A DNA stretch of 64,000 nucleotides from Ignelater luminosus (lineage: Eukaryota; Arthropoda; Insecta; Coleoptera; Elateridae). This document shows positions 12,801 through 23,100 of this stretch, piece by piece. The stretch lies in assembly GCA_011009095.1 (NCBI GenBank), contig VTPC01000661.1:1-64000 (forward strand). Reading direction: 5' to 3'. The notes under the pieces were generated by a model that saw nothing but the letters and a program-made list of their open reading frames with translations, was not told where the DNA came from and made no database searches. Numbering within the stretch: the stretch's first letter is position 1; each line of letters starts with the position of its first letter. The position numbers and the translations under genes were made by a program.

Positions 12801-14053
12801 ATAGTTGTAATTGTGACTATGGAGGGTGTGATGAATTTAATTTGTCTTATACTGTACTACACAGTTAGTTAAAATAAAAAGACTTCCTACTATGAGAGTA
12901 AAAACTCCCGACCCTACATTTTGCAGGCTGATATTTCAGAAACTATCCAACGGATTTTGATCAAGCAAACTTCACTTTAATGACAATTTATTTTTGACTA
13001 AGCATTCGCAATCTCAAAACTTTCCAAATAGACGATTATTTATTAAAAAAAAATATGTTTGGAAAAACCCAATTTTTTATTGTGTTTTAAGAATTCCTGC
13101 ATTCAAGAATTAATTATCTAATACAAGGTATTCATCGAAAAAACACAATACTTATTAAGAGAGTAAACCTCATACTACAGTTTAATCCAGTTATCTTGCT
13201 ATTTAAAAAGTTTTTACTACTTGTTGCAGAGGAAAATAAATTAAAGACAGAAATGGAATTTATACATTCTAGACACATTGATAAACGTGAATAAAAAATT
13301 AAAAAATTTCAAAGTGAGGTGTCGGTACTTTTTACTCTGATAGTAGTCAAAGCTATCCTGTTTTGGTTTGGCATATCTGCACTACTTAGAGATTTAATTA
13401 AAACCTTTCCCTTACAGATTATAATTTTTGGAACTCGTACTGTAATATTTTGTTATAATGTTAAGATTTTTATTAGAATTTCTTATGCGGTAACACTAAG
13501 AACAAATCTTACAGGTAAATCTCTTATCACTTATTAAACTTACTATTGTTAAAGAGAAAATTATCTTTGCGTGTTCTTAAAAATCAGACTAACGCCTACA
13601 ATTTTTTTAGATAAATCTAGAGGAGAAAACATTCTTTACTACAGATAAAATAAAATTAAACCACTTTATATGAGATACCTATCTGGTTTTCAGCAATAAA
13701 ATCGCCAAATGCTATAAGAAAAAAGTGCAGACGATATAAAGTGCAATAATTTGATTCTAAACTAGATTATATGTTACTGAATATTTTTTATTTTATCTGA
13801 GAAACACTTTATTATATGAAAATAAAGTGAAACAAAAATAATACATTTCTAGAAAATAACAGTGAAATCAGCACTACCGCTTTTATTAACTGTGTTAGTT
13901 ATTGAAAATTTAAATTTCAAGATATAAAAAAATAAATTTAAAATACTTTTTTTAATGAAAGTTTTAAATAATCCCAATTTAGTATAACAGTAAAATGATT
14001 TCGATCGATTTTATTGCATGACTTGCGCCACTATAAAAATAAATTCTTATTAC
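9877..14053 (-). other. flz: flz intron, possible old repeat fragments
   Basis: The rest of the intron upstream of the first protease exon. Mostly AT-rich. Patches at about 10980-11170, 11260-11640 and 11770-12210 have more balanced composition and short open frames on either strand, suggesting decayed transposons or retrocopies, but no protein family could be named. The last ~500 bases before 14054 are very AT-rich and featureless. Confidence 0.5.
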
Positions 14054-16135
14054 CTTGCCGGTAGTCATTGTTCAGAGTTGCCGGAACTTCTGTTTCTAGG
14101 TAGGATTGTGGAGTAGTTGTCGTTCGTTTAGGTGGAGTCGGTTTTTTCGAGAAAGTAGTCGGCTTCCTAGAAGTTAATGTAGTTGGTGGTCTTTTTGTCG
14201 TCGGTTTTCTTGAGGAGGTAGGTTTTGCGTTTGTACTTGCTACAGGTTTAGTGGTCGATTTGGGTGGCTTTCTTGTTGGTGCTTTTGAAGTTGTTTCTAA
14301 AAAAACAGTCGTATTTTTGTTGTATACGACATCTTTAAGACCTTGAAATGGTTCTTGTAGACTTTGTACGATTTTATTTACAAACGATTCCATTTTAATA
14401 TTTAAAGCTTCATCCTCTAAAAATGCTGGGGTGGTAAAGTCATCTTCGAATGCAGATATATTTAAATTTGGATTTCTTACTGGAGGGAAATTTATTAAAT
14501 CGTTTACAGACGTTTCTATCTCTACAGGTGCTGTATAAAGATAATCTGGGGTAGGTCTAAGAGGTTGAGGACTAGATAAGCTAGGTTTTGGAGTAATTAA
14601 AACTGTTGGTGCTGGTCCTGGTCTTTGCGTGCTGTACACATTATGGGTTACATGATTATTGATGGTTACTTGAGCTACTGGTTTTCTTCTTGTTGGAGTT
14701 GGCCTTCCTAAATGCGTACTTTGAGTTGGAATGGGTTGCTCTGTGGATGGTCCTAAAATTATAATTGTAGGAGGAGGACTAGCTAAATTGGGACGGGAAG
14801 ACGAGCTTGTATATCCAGAATTGGAATTGGATGAAGGTACAAATGATGTAGGATAGACAGTGTAACTTGGATTTACGGTGCTAGTTGTTACGGTAGGTTT
14901 CTTTGAAAATGTCGAGCTATAAACGTAAGAAGTGGATGGTGGCCGCTTTGATGTGGTTACAAAAGCGTCAGGAGAATTTGCAAAAGTAGAATGTGCTGGT
15001 CTTGAAGTCGAACTGTATATGTATGAATTCGTAGAAGTGTCAGGGTAGAAGTATAAAGAACTTGTAGGTTTTGTTGTAGGTTTCTTGGTAGGTTTTGATG
15101 TAGGTCGTCTGGCTGGTTTTCTTTTAGTCGTGGTTGTTAATTCAGGATTATATCCAGGTCTCGAAGGAAGAGGAGTTGAGCTATACACGTATGATGTAGA
15201 AGGCGTTTTTTTTGTCACAATTGTGGTTGAAGTATCAGGTCTAAATACGTAGGACGTCGACGGAGGTTTTCTTGTAGTTATTATTGAATAAGGATAAGTA
15301 CCGCTGTTTGCATAAGAGGTGGTAGTACTAGATTGGTTTAGCATTTGAATTATATTGGCAATGGAATCGAATTCTTGCGGTGTACCAGGTTTGACTGTAT
15401 GAGAAATTGTCGGAACTAAAACAAAATGGTCATTAGTTGAAGGTCTTGATGGTTTAGGTCGAAAGCCTGGTCTATGGCCTATTATAGGTTTTGGAGTACT
15501 AAAGAAGTCTGGAGCGTTGGAAATAGAGATTTGAATAAAGGGAGATACTGGTCTGTAGGGAGGTGTTGTTTGTTCAATTCTCGTAGTTGTTCTGCGATCT
15601 TCTGGAATAGGCATAGGAGATGATGGTCTTTTGAATTCAGCTGGATTAATTTCATTTCCTTCTTGATTTAATATAAACGTGTCCGGTGCGGTAGGATGAG
15701 TTACTCCAGTTGTACTGAATTGATCATGAACTCCTCCTACATCAACTACAGCATTATCTTGAGCTGTAGGCAATACTTCGTCTTTTAATAAAGATTCGGA
15801 AATCTGAGAAATTCCATTCAGCGTGATTTGACTTACAGTAGGATGAAGAGTAGGTTGTGGACTTCTTGTTGGTGGTTTGTAATGCATATTGTTATCGAGG
15901 TTACCAACTGCATGCAGATCACTCTCTATTAACTCTCCAACTACTCCTACCGGAAGTTGGCAGCAAGCGCCAAAAAGAAATCCATCCATGCATGCACCTA
16001 CCACTTGACCATTCCTTAGAGCACATTCATGATTGAACATACAGATGTTTGGACCACCCAAGTTGGTTTCTACTTGACGCGTTGGTTTACAAAATCTTGG
16101 TGTTATCTTGTAGCCTCCAAATAGTTTTCTAGAAT
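14054..16135 (-). CDS. flz: filzig, large exon: six-Cys domain and Pro/Ser/Thr-rich stalk
   Basis: This 2082-bp exon encodes about 693 residues. It opens with SRKLFGGYKITPRFCKPTRQ, then GGPNICMFNHECALRNGQVV, then GACMDGFLFGACC. The six cysteines of this block form the clip-like disulphide domain found at the N-terminus of insect filzig and related Stubble-type proteases. The rest is a long stalk rich in Pro, Ser and Thr, with recurring PSTSYVYSST-type motifs (roughly 15300-14900) and a block of RKPTT/KKPT motifs near the C-terminal end. It is a likely heavily O-glycosylated spacer. The acceptor is TTTTTTCAG before 16135 and the donor is CAAG|GTAATA at 14054/14053. It starts and ends in phase 1, and joins in frame to the exon at 8250. 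No stop or frameshift is seen. Confidence 0.92.
14890..15310 (-). repeat. flz: Degenerate coding repeat encoding SYVYSST motifs
   Basis: Within the stalk exon the protein repeats PSTSYVF, PSTSYVYSST, NSYIYSSTSRP and PPSTSYVYSST, separated by Lys/Arg/Pro/Thr spacers of 20-50 residues. The DNA copies are diverged, so this is an old in-frame expansion kept at protein level. Tyr-rich motifs in a Ser/Thr/Pro stalk recall cuticle or luminal-matrix proteins, but that link is only an inference. Confidence 0.7.
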
Positions 16136-17224
16136 CTGAAAAAAGAAAAATTAGTAGTTAGAAAAATAAAATTCAATAATATTGTTTAGTGAAAATTTAT
16201 CAAATAGGTTTAATTAAAGCAGATTCATAAACAAGATCTATTTTAACTGCTAGTAATTTAAATGTCATTATTTAAAAATTAATTGAACCAACGTTTAATT
16301 AAATTTTAACATAAAACTAGCACAACCGTATAATTTTGCAAATACTGCAGAACATTAAATGCGTAGAATGTTTCGCGTGAGAAAATCTGCATATCATTTT
16401 CATCTCTCTAAAATTATAAATATGTTACCTTCATGTAATATTAGTGGCGATGTTTTTTGATGGCAGAATTTGCAATAAAGCCTTATAGCATATTACAACA
16501 TCTCGTTAACAATCCCATTTCCTTAAATATTATATACATCCAGCGTATTTTTAACTGCTTCATTAAAATACCTAGCTCACTTTTTTTTACGTAAATGCAA
16601 ATCTAAATTCATCTTCATGTGCTATACCTATATGCATATTATTCTTGGAGGCTTTTCTCTTTGCGTGTTTTCACATTGCTGTATCGATCCGTTGGCAAGG
16701 TCGATTTGCCCTCGAATTTAAAAGAGTAATTTTCTATTTACTTATAATTAAGAGGAACAGATTGTCTTTATGAACTTCAAACACTTCTCTTAAACTCAAT
16801 TTTCAAGTCTAATTTCTTAATTTAGTTTTGCAAATACATAACAAATTTTCCCTATCTCGACGTTTTTAAAGTATAACCTTCATTATTACCTACTTTTTAT
16901 GATAATGTGATGCATAATTTTACACGAAAGCTTCTGTTTAGCATTAACTGCAGCGGCTTGCTCTTTTATTTGTAAAATCAATGTAATTTTTCAGTTCCAA
17001 TATTTCAATATCATTCAATTAATGTATTGGTTTTCTAAGCAAACAGAACTTGCGCAATAAAGTTATATTTTAAATTTATGGTGTTTGCATTAATTAAAAT
17101 TATATTCATTAAGAAAAAAAGAGTACACTTTTCATAAAGTGTTCGTTTCCTTTATAAACCTCTTGAGTAGAAATCACTGATTACGATCACCTTTACTTGA
17201 AAACAGAACCTGCGCTTTTCAACG
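16136..17224 (-). other. flz: Intron upstream of the flz stalk exon
   Basis: The stalk exon is preceded by an acceptor and needs one nucleotide from an earlier exon, so this is intron. AT-rich, no gene or repeat recognised. Confidence 0.6.
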
Positions 17225-17412
17225 GGCTGCCTGCGGTGACCCAAGATGGGGTTTCGCTTTCCTCTAGCTATCTGAAGGGAGCTAAACACAAACGCGAATG
17301 AGTCTGCATTCTGCAATAGGCTATCTGTGGTGACCCAGGTTTGGACTTTGTCTTTCACCAACAATAATATTAAGAGACTTAAATACAAATACGGATACAG
17401 CTGCCTGGATAA
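17225..17412. repeat. Two-copy diverged tandem duplication, about 94 bp
   Basis: GGCTGCCTGCGGTGACCCA at 17225 recurs as GGCTATCTGTGGTGACCCA at 17319. The downstream parts stay alignable (TCGCTTTC / TGTCTTTC, GCTAAACACAAACGCG / CTTAAATACAAATACG). Both copies stay open in the same minus-strand frame, but the translation is not a protein I recognise. Confidence 0.6.
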
Positions 17413-18329
17413 AGCAAGAGACAGAGACATAACACCAGATGTGGACTCAGCAAAAAGTTCGAATTTAGGCAAATAAGATTTTTTATTCCTATCCCTGAAA
17501 TTAAACTGGAGTAAAATCTTTCGCAGGAGTCCATGGTATTTTATGCAAGTAAAACACGGATAATCGATAAGGAATCGAAAAGAGCAAGAGTGTTCAGTGA
17601 CATTGTTATTTCTGAGTATAACTATGGTTAAGCCATTCTATCAGTTTATTACTAGGAAACAAAGAAGTGATCGAGTTGGAAATTATACGTTCAAAATATG
17701 TATAAAGGATTACTGTTGAAACCTTAGAATTTATAACAAATGCATGGCCTGTTAAATAAGCAAAAGGTACGTATTCCAATGTTCATTGGTAATCTAAACA
17801 GAAATTTGATCTACTTCTATTTTTATTTTGAAAATAATCCCAAAAGTTATGAAAATATTTGATTTTTGTTTTCTGGCCGCAATTGTCCTAGTACCAAGCA
17901 TTCCCAGTACCGGTAAAAACCTTCTACAGGTATTTTTGTTATAGTTCGATAGAGAAACTTAGATTTTAGCATTATTGTTTACTTTGGCTTGCCTAATAAT
18001 TAAAGACAAGTTTGGAATAATATGTCAACCATGAATGACTACACATGTGTGGTGTAGTAAACAAAGATGCTATAGAAAACTATCGAAAAACCAAGGAATG
18101 TGTAAGACTTACCTATCTACTTGGTGATAAGGAAAAAAGCTAAAATGTGCCTTAAAGCAACCGGGAACCCCAACTGAGTAATGTATCAGTTAAATCTGGT
18201 TACATAACTACAAGAGATCATATGAAAGAACCATACTAATTATAAAGACAGACTACAGCTATTTAAATACATCTTTGTTACTTCCTTCAAGATTATTATA
18301 CCAAATCGAGGGAAACAGGAACACAGAAA
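17413..18329. other. Non-coding stretch with one small signal-peptide-like ORF
   Basis: Apart from the short ORF at 17849 no feature is recognised. The part from about 18030 may already belong to the retrotransposon relic that follows, but no protein motif can be read there. Confidence 0.4.
17849..17947 (+). CDS. Small ORF or first exon with a signal-peptide-like N-terminus
   Basis: The frame reads MKIFDFCFLAAIVLVPSIPS and then TGKNLLQVFLL before a stop. The first 22 residues have a Lys near the start, a hydrophobic core (FLAAIVLVP) and small polar residues after it, as in a secretory signal peptide. Two GT sites follow in the frame, ACCG|GTAAAA and CTACAG|GTATTT, so this could also be the first coding exon of a small secreted protein. 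It lies on the strand opposite flz. I found no partner exon, and an ORF of 32 codons can arise by chance in AT-rich DNA. Confidence 0.2.
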
Positions 18330-18800
18330 CTCTAGATTGGCCAATGAAGGGAAGACCTAGTACATAAACTGGTTGAAGCTGTTTATAATGGAAAAACAGA
18401 AAGCAAATGTAGTCTACAATAGACGTTTACATAGCAACAACCAGATCCATATATTTACAGACAATCAGAAAGCTCTGAAGTGTTTGGCAAACCCGAAGGT
18501 AATGTCCAGACTAACACGGGAATGTATTTAAAAACTTAAAAAACTAGCAAATCAGAAAGTAGTGAAAATCACCTGGAAGTCGGAACATTGTAAGATTTAA
18601 AATCAATGAAAAAGTTGGTGAGCTGACAAAGAAAGTAAGATCTATGCTCTGGAAGTACCAATAAGTACAATCCGTGAGCAGGTAATAAATACAACAAAAC
18701 ACAACAAAGACAATGGCAATCTGTGCCAGGGCAAGAACATGAAAAGACCTACAGAGACTGTCTATGTGGCAAAAGTACCGAGAATTTGATCTTATTAAGC
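18330..18800 (+). pseudogene. Non-LTR retrotransposon relic, RNase H region
   Basis: In one plus-strand frame I read NNQIHIFTDNQKALKCLAN (from about 18440), where TDNQKALK matches the TDSQAALK block of the RNase H domain in I/Jockey-type LINEs. Next come RLTRECI, a stop, and KLANQKVVKITWKSEHC, corresponding to the V-WVPGH block with a changed motif. Fragments further on fit the connection region after RNase H. Several stops and frame changes show that it is dead. The reverse transcriptase part is not recognisable upstream. Confidence 0.6.
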
Positions 18801-19648
18801 AGCTATGAATTTGTATCTTGAAAACCTGCACTGTAGAATTAAGCAACTAAAAACATTTCTACATATTTTAAGCAAATACAAAGATCTGTAATGTAAGAGG
18901 TATGTCATTATCTACGAAACTCCAACCTCAACGTTTATCCATCACTCCGCCAAAGATCTCTGTAAGTATCAACACAGTACTCAACTATTAGAATAAGTGA
19001 AGTAGTAACTTAATTACTATGACTTATGAACACAAATTTTGATAACTAAAGTAGCAGAAACTTAAAATAATCATCAAAAACAGAATAAATTACAGGACAC
19101 TATTCGAACATTGGCATTTTAGTATTTTTATTATAACACTGTGATTAAACAAAAGTTAAAAATCTTCGTTTTGGAATCATCTATTTCAAAAACAGGTGAA
19201 GGTGGTAGGTCAAAGACATCAAAAATTATTTTTAATTTAATTTTGTTAGTGGAAATAAAGGTGGGTATTAGAAGGATTGGCAGCGAATGGAAGGCATCTA
19301 AAAGTTTGTTTACTGATTTAAATACCTCACTGCTAACAAACGTTTTGCATCAGCCCTCTTTAGATACCAGACCATCACTTCTAAGATCTAAAAGTTTCAA
19401 ACTTAGAACAGTAAACCTTAAAAATTAAGTGTTGCAAAACTTTTACTAGGCAGTATATTAAGCGAAAATTAGGTATTAGTTTATAAATTATAGTATAGGT
19501 ACATATAAGGATTAAAGTGCTGTTAAAAGTGTTTCCAATATTATTAGAATTGTTACCTCCAATTCATTACTTTTAATTTGTTGTCTAGTCTTTAAATCTA
19601 CTGCGTGCAATATTGTAATTATTTAATTGCTTAGTCGAGAGTGTGCTA
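18801..19648. other. Non-coding stretch, nothing recognised
   Basis: AT-rich sequence between the LINE relic and the MITE. The plus-strand frame at 19141-19428 has no identifiable motif. Confidence 0.45.
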
Positions 19649-19650
19649 TA

Positions 19651-20190
19651 CAGGGTGTTAATAAACAAGGCCGACAAACTAACAGTGTGAATTCCTGTGG
19701 TGCCTCGACAACTATCTTTTCTTTTTAATTGAAACCTATAGTTACTTCATCTTAGTTACAGAGGAACTGGCCTTTAATGCTATGTACAGACATGTTACCT
19801 TTAGTGTGTATCATCGTTGTTTGCCCAAATTCTAATTTACTCCAAACTATACACGGCGTATTCTGTAGCTGAGATACGTAACGTCAGAAGAGAACGCAGT
19901 AGAAACACTCAACTCGACGTGTCTCAGTTATAAGATACGTTCTGTATGATCAGAAATAGTTGCGAAAACACGTAAAAGACATTTTACTGTAGCATCCTTT
20001 AATGGAAAGACTTGATATTTTGACAAATAGCGAAATGCATCCAAAAGTAAACGTGTCTGCAACCAATTTTGAAGACCGATTATTCTGTAATTAAGACAAA
20101 TTGACTGTGTCAGTTTCATTTGAAAATATATTTGACTAGTCACCAGGGATTTACCCTATCAGTCTGATGGTGTTATTTACTAACACCCTG
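19651..20190. mobile_element. MITE-like element with CAGGGTGTTA ends
   Basis: CAGGGTGTTAATAAAC at 19651 and, inverted at the right end, CAGGGTGTTAGTAAAT. TA flanks both ends (19649-19650 and 20191-20192). This is the arrangement of Tc1/mariner-type TIR elements. A 71-codon minus-strand frame (20143-19928) lies within it but shows no transposase motif I can name, so the 540-bp element looks non-autonomous or strongly decayed. Confidence 0.7.
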
Positions 20191-23100
20191 TATTTCTAAA
20201 CTGTTTTGTGACTTCCACCTCCAAGACGACTCGCCCAACCTGTATAGTCTGTACTTTATATTGCGAAAGTTGACGTTAAAAGGGTGAGTGTAAACAAGAT
20301 TTTAAACTTTAATATTTAGAAGCATTTACATAATTAACTGTTATCAGTGTTATAATCTTAATGTCAACATGGCAGGCCCGTATCATAATTTATGAACTTC
20401 CAAAAAAAATATTACTCGTATATAATCTTTTCTTTATATTGTTATCTCATTCAAAAGGTTGAAGGAGTTGCTGCAGGTATGTGGATATTTGATAACAGAT
20501 AAAAATAGAATTCTTTATTATATTTATTACAAAATAATTTATAAGTTGTGTAATGATGACAGAAATCTATAAATGTAATTATGTACCACATTCAGGCGCA
20601 GGTACAAAAATGTTTTACAGTTTATGGTTTCAGTTGTATTATGCTGACTATTTTTTCAATTATAATACGTAGCATATTTTGAAATAATTTTATTATTTAT
20701 TAAATGACAATTTCAGTACTTCCATTCCAAGCTTGCATCATTGTTTCAAATACTCGTAATTTTCTAATATTGCATTCCAATTAAAAATGTGTTTAGCAAC
20801 GGATCTAATAAAAACAGTTATTGGAATCAAGAATCTCTAAGCAATACTCTCGTCATTAAGTACAACAAACAAATGTATTAAGTAGTGCAATCTAGTTAAT
20901 CAACTTGAAATAGAAACACAAACACGACAGGTATGATGTAAAATGCAAAGAAATCGAGAAGATACATTTAAAGTCTAGTACTCGGTGATCCAACAAAAGA
21001 TTTAACAGTGTCATCTTATATTGGATTTGAATGCTGTTCATACGTTTAAAAAGTATCTAGAATTCATAGAATTTAAAAATTACTATAAGCGTATTGTATT
21101 TTCTATTTGTTAGTTTCTCATTTTAGCCAAAAATATCGATTTGATTACCACTAGCAGCAGTAGTATTTCTTTAGCTATCAAGCATTTTCTTATGCTTTCG
21201 AATTAAGAAAGAGTCACAAATGGACCGCTTTTTTAGATATTATTCTATTTTTCAGAAAACTGTGTATAGCATTTGAATTGGTTTTAATTACAAATTTAAC
21301 AATTACCAGAACGTTGTAAAAAAATTTTAAAACGAAAAAACTCACATAATGGTTGTAATGTTGCCAAAAATTGATAGACAACTTTAGCATAGATTATTAA
21401 AGCCGATAACAATTATTAACTTACAACTAAAAGTTATGTTTGATTTTAATCAAAATTGATTAATAAAAGCCTTTCAATTTTGTTTTTCTCTCTTTGAATC
21501 GCGTATTTAGTTTGAATATGAAATTATTTGAAAAACATATAATCTGCCTTTCATACAGTACAATGATCCTCATTTATAAACAGGAATTACTCACTTTTTA
21601 TTGAATTTTGTTTATTTATGGGAAATCAAGCATTTAACAACAAAAAAGAAAAAACGTTTATTATAGCAGCTATTTGCTAAATATCAAACTGAACCAAAGC
21701 CCACGATAATTTTTGCTCGAAAGTTGGTTTTTATTCAATAACTTTTTGAAACAAAATAATAACTGTGTAAAACCTGATAGCATTCTAAACAAACTATTGG
21801 ATACTATCAAAATAAAGTGTCCCACAACAAAATTGCGATAGCGCTATTTCCGCATAAAAACAAGTGCAAAAATATTTTTAATTAAATTATTTAAAACCAT
21901 TTCTTCAGCACGTTCTCGTACTATTATCTGCCCCAGAGAAATTAGGTTTTAAAGAAGATCCAGAATTTTCCTTCATTTTCAAATATTTAGAAAACTGGAT
22001 TTTTTAAAGATACAAAAACACCTTTACTTCTAAAACAGGCAACTTCTTTTTCTAATTTCTGTTACGGTTTGCGAAATCCCACTGGTAGAAGCTACAAGCT
22101 CACACCCTGTATACTTAAGTATTCTGCAAAATGTAATTGACTTATTCTATAGGTTTTCAGTTAAATACATAAATTTTAACAATGTGCATAAAAAATGAAA
22201 AAAGGATAACACTAAAGATGGGCGATTAGCTATTTTAATTATGCCTTTACCGGTAACACAAACCCAAATGATGCAGCTAAACTGATCATGCTGTTCCGAC
22301 ATTTTTAACAGGAAGTTCCAATTTTATACTCTTTTGTACCTCTGACGCTGTTATGCTTGATTTATCGAGAATTCAAATTAATTATTGAAGTTTGACTCTT
22401 CTCAGTCTTAAATGTGTTTTGGTTGATGTAGTTATAACCATTAGGTACCATTTTGTTCTAAAAAATCAAAATCTAGGGACTTTCTATGTATCATTATGTT
22501 ACAGTTAAAGACAAAGCCAAAAAACCGGATTTCATGATTTTAGTTTCATTCAACAGTCTAGGGTGTTGTTTACAAGAAAATTCTTATCATACATAAATAC
22601 AGTGAATTGTGTCCTTGAGTAAAAATGACATCACTGTGTGGCGAGCATAAAAAGCGGTAGCGAGTTGAACAATTTTACGTGAGTTACACTTTTACTCAAA
22701 ATGGTACATTATATTTTTTTTCTTTCAACTGAAAAATTAAAAACTCTTTGTTTTTATTTTTTTGCCAAAAACTACAGTTTAGTTAGTGGAAAATTAAAAA
22801 GTTTCGAAAGAGTCAATAAGAAAGACGAATTATATTAACATTTTTCAATTTTATTTTATAATTTTACTTTTATCATATCAATTTTAAAATTTCTAAAAAG
22901 AAAAACTAATAATAATAAAATAAACTGGATGATTTGCTTATTCCAATTTAAAACTTTCAATAAAGGTAGATTTAAGATATTTTACTTTAATTAACCTTAG
23001 TTTTAGCATCTAAGTTTTGTCTTCAAGTAGATATTAAAAAATTAAAAAGGAACGTTATGGAAAGTCAAATTTATTTTTAAGAAATTGTAAGAGCAAGCCT

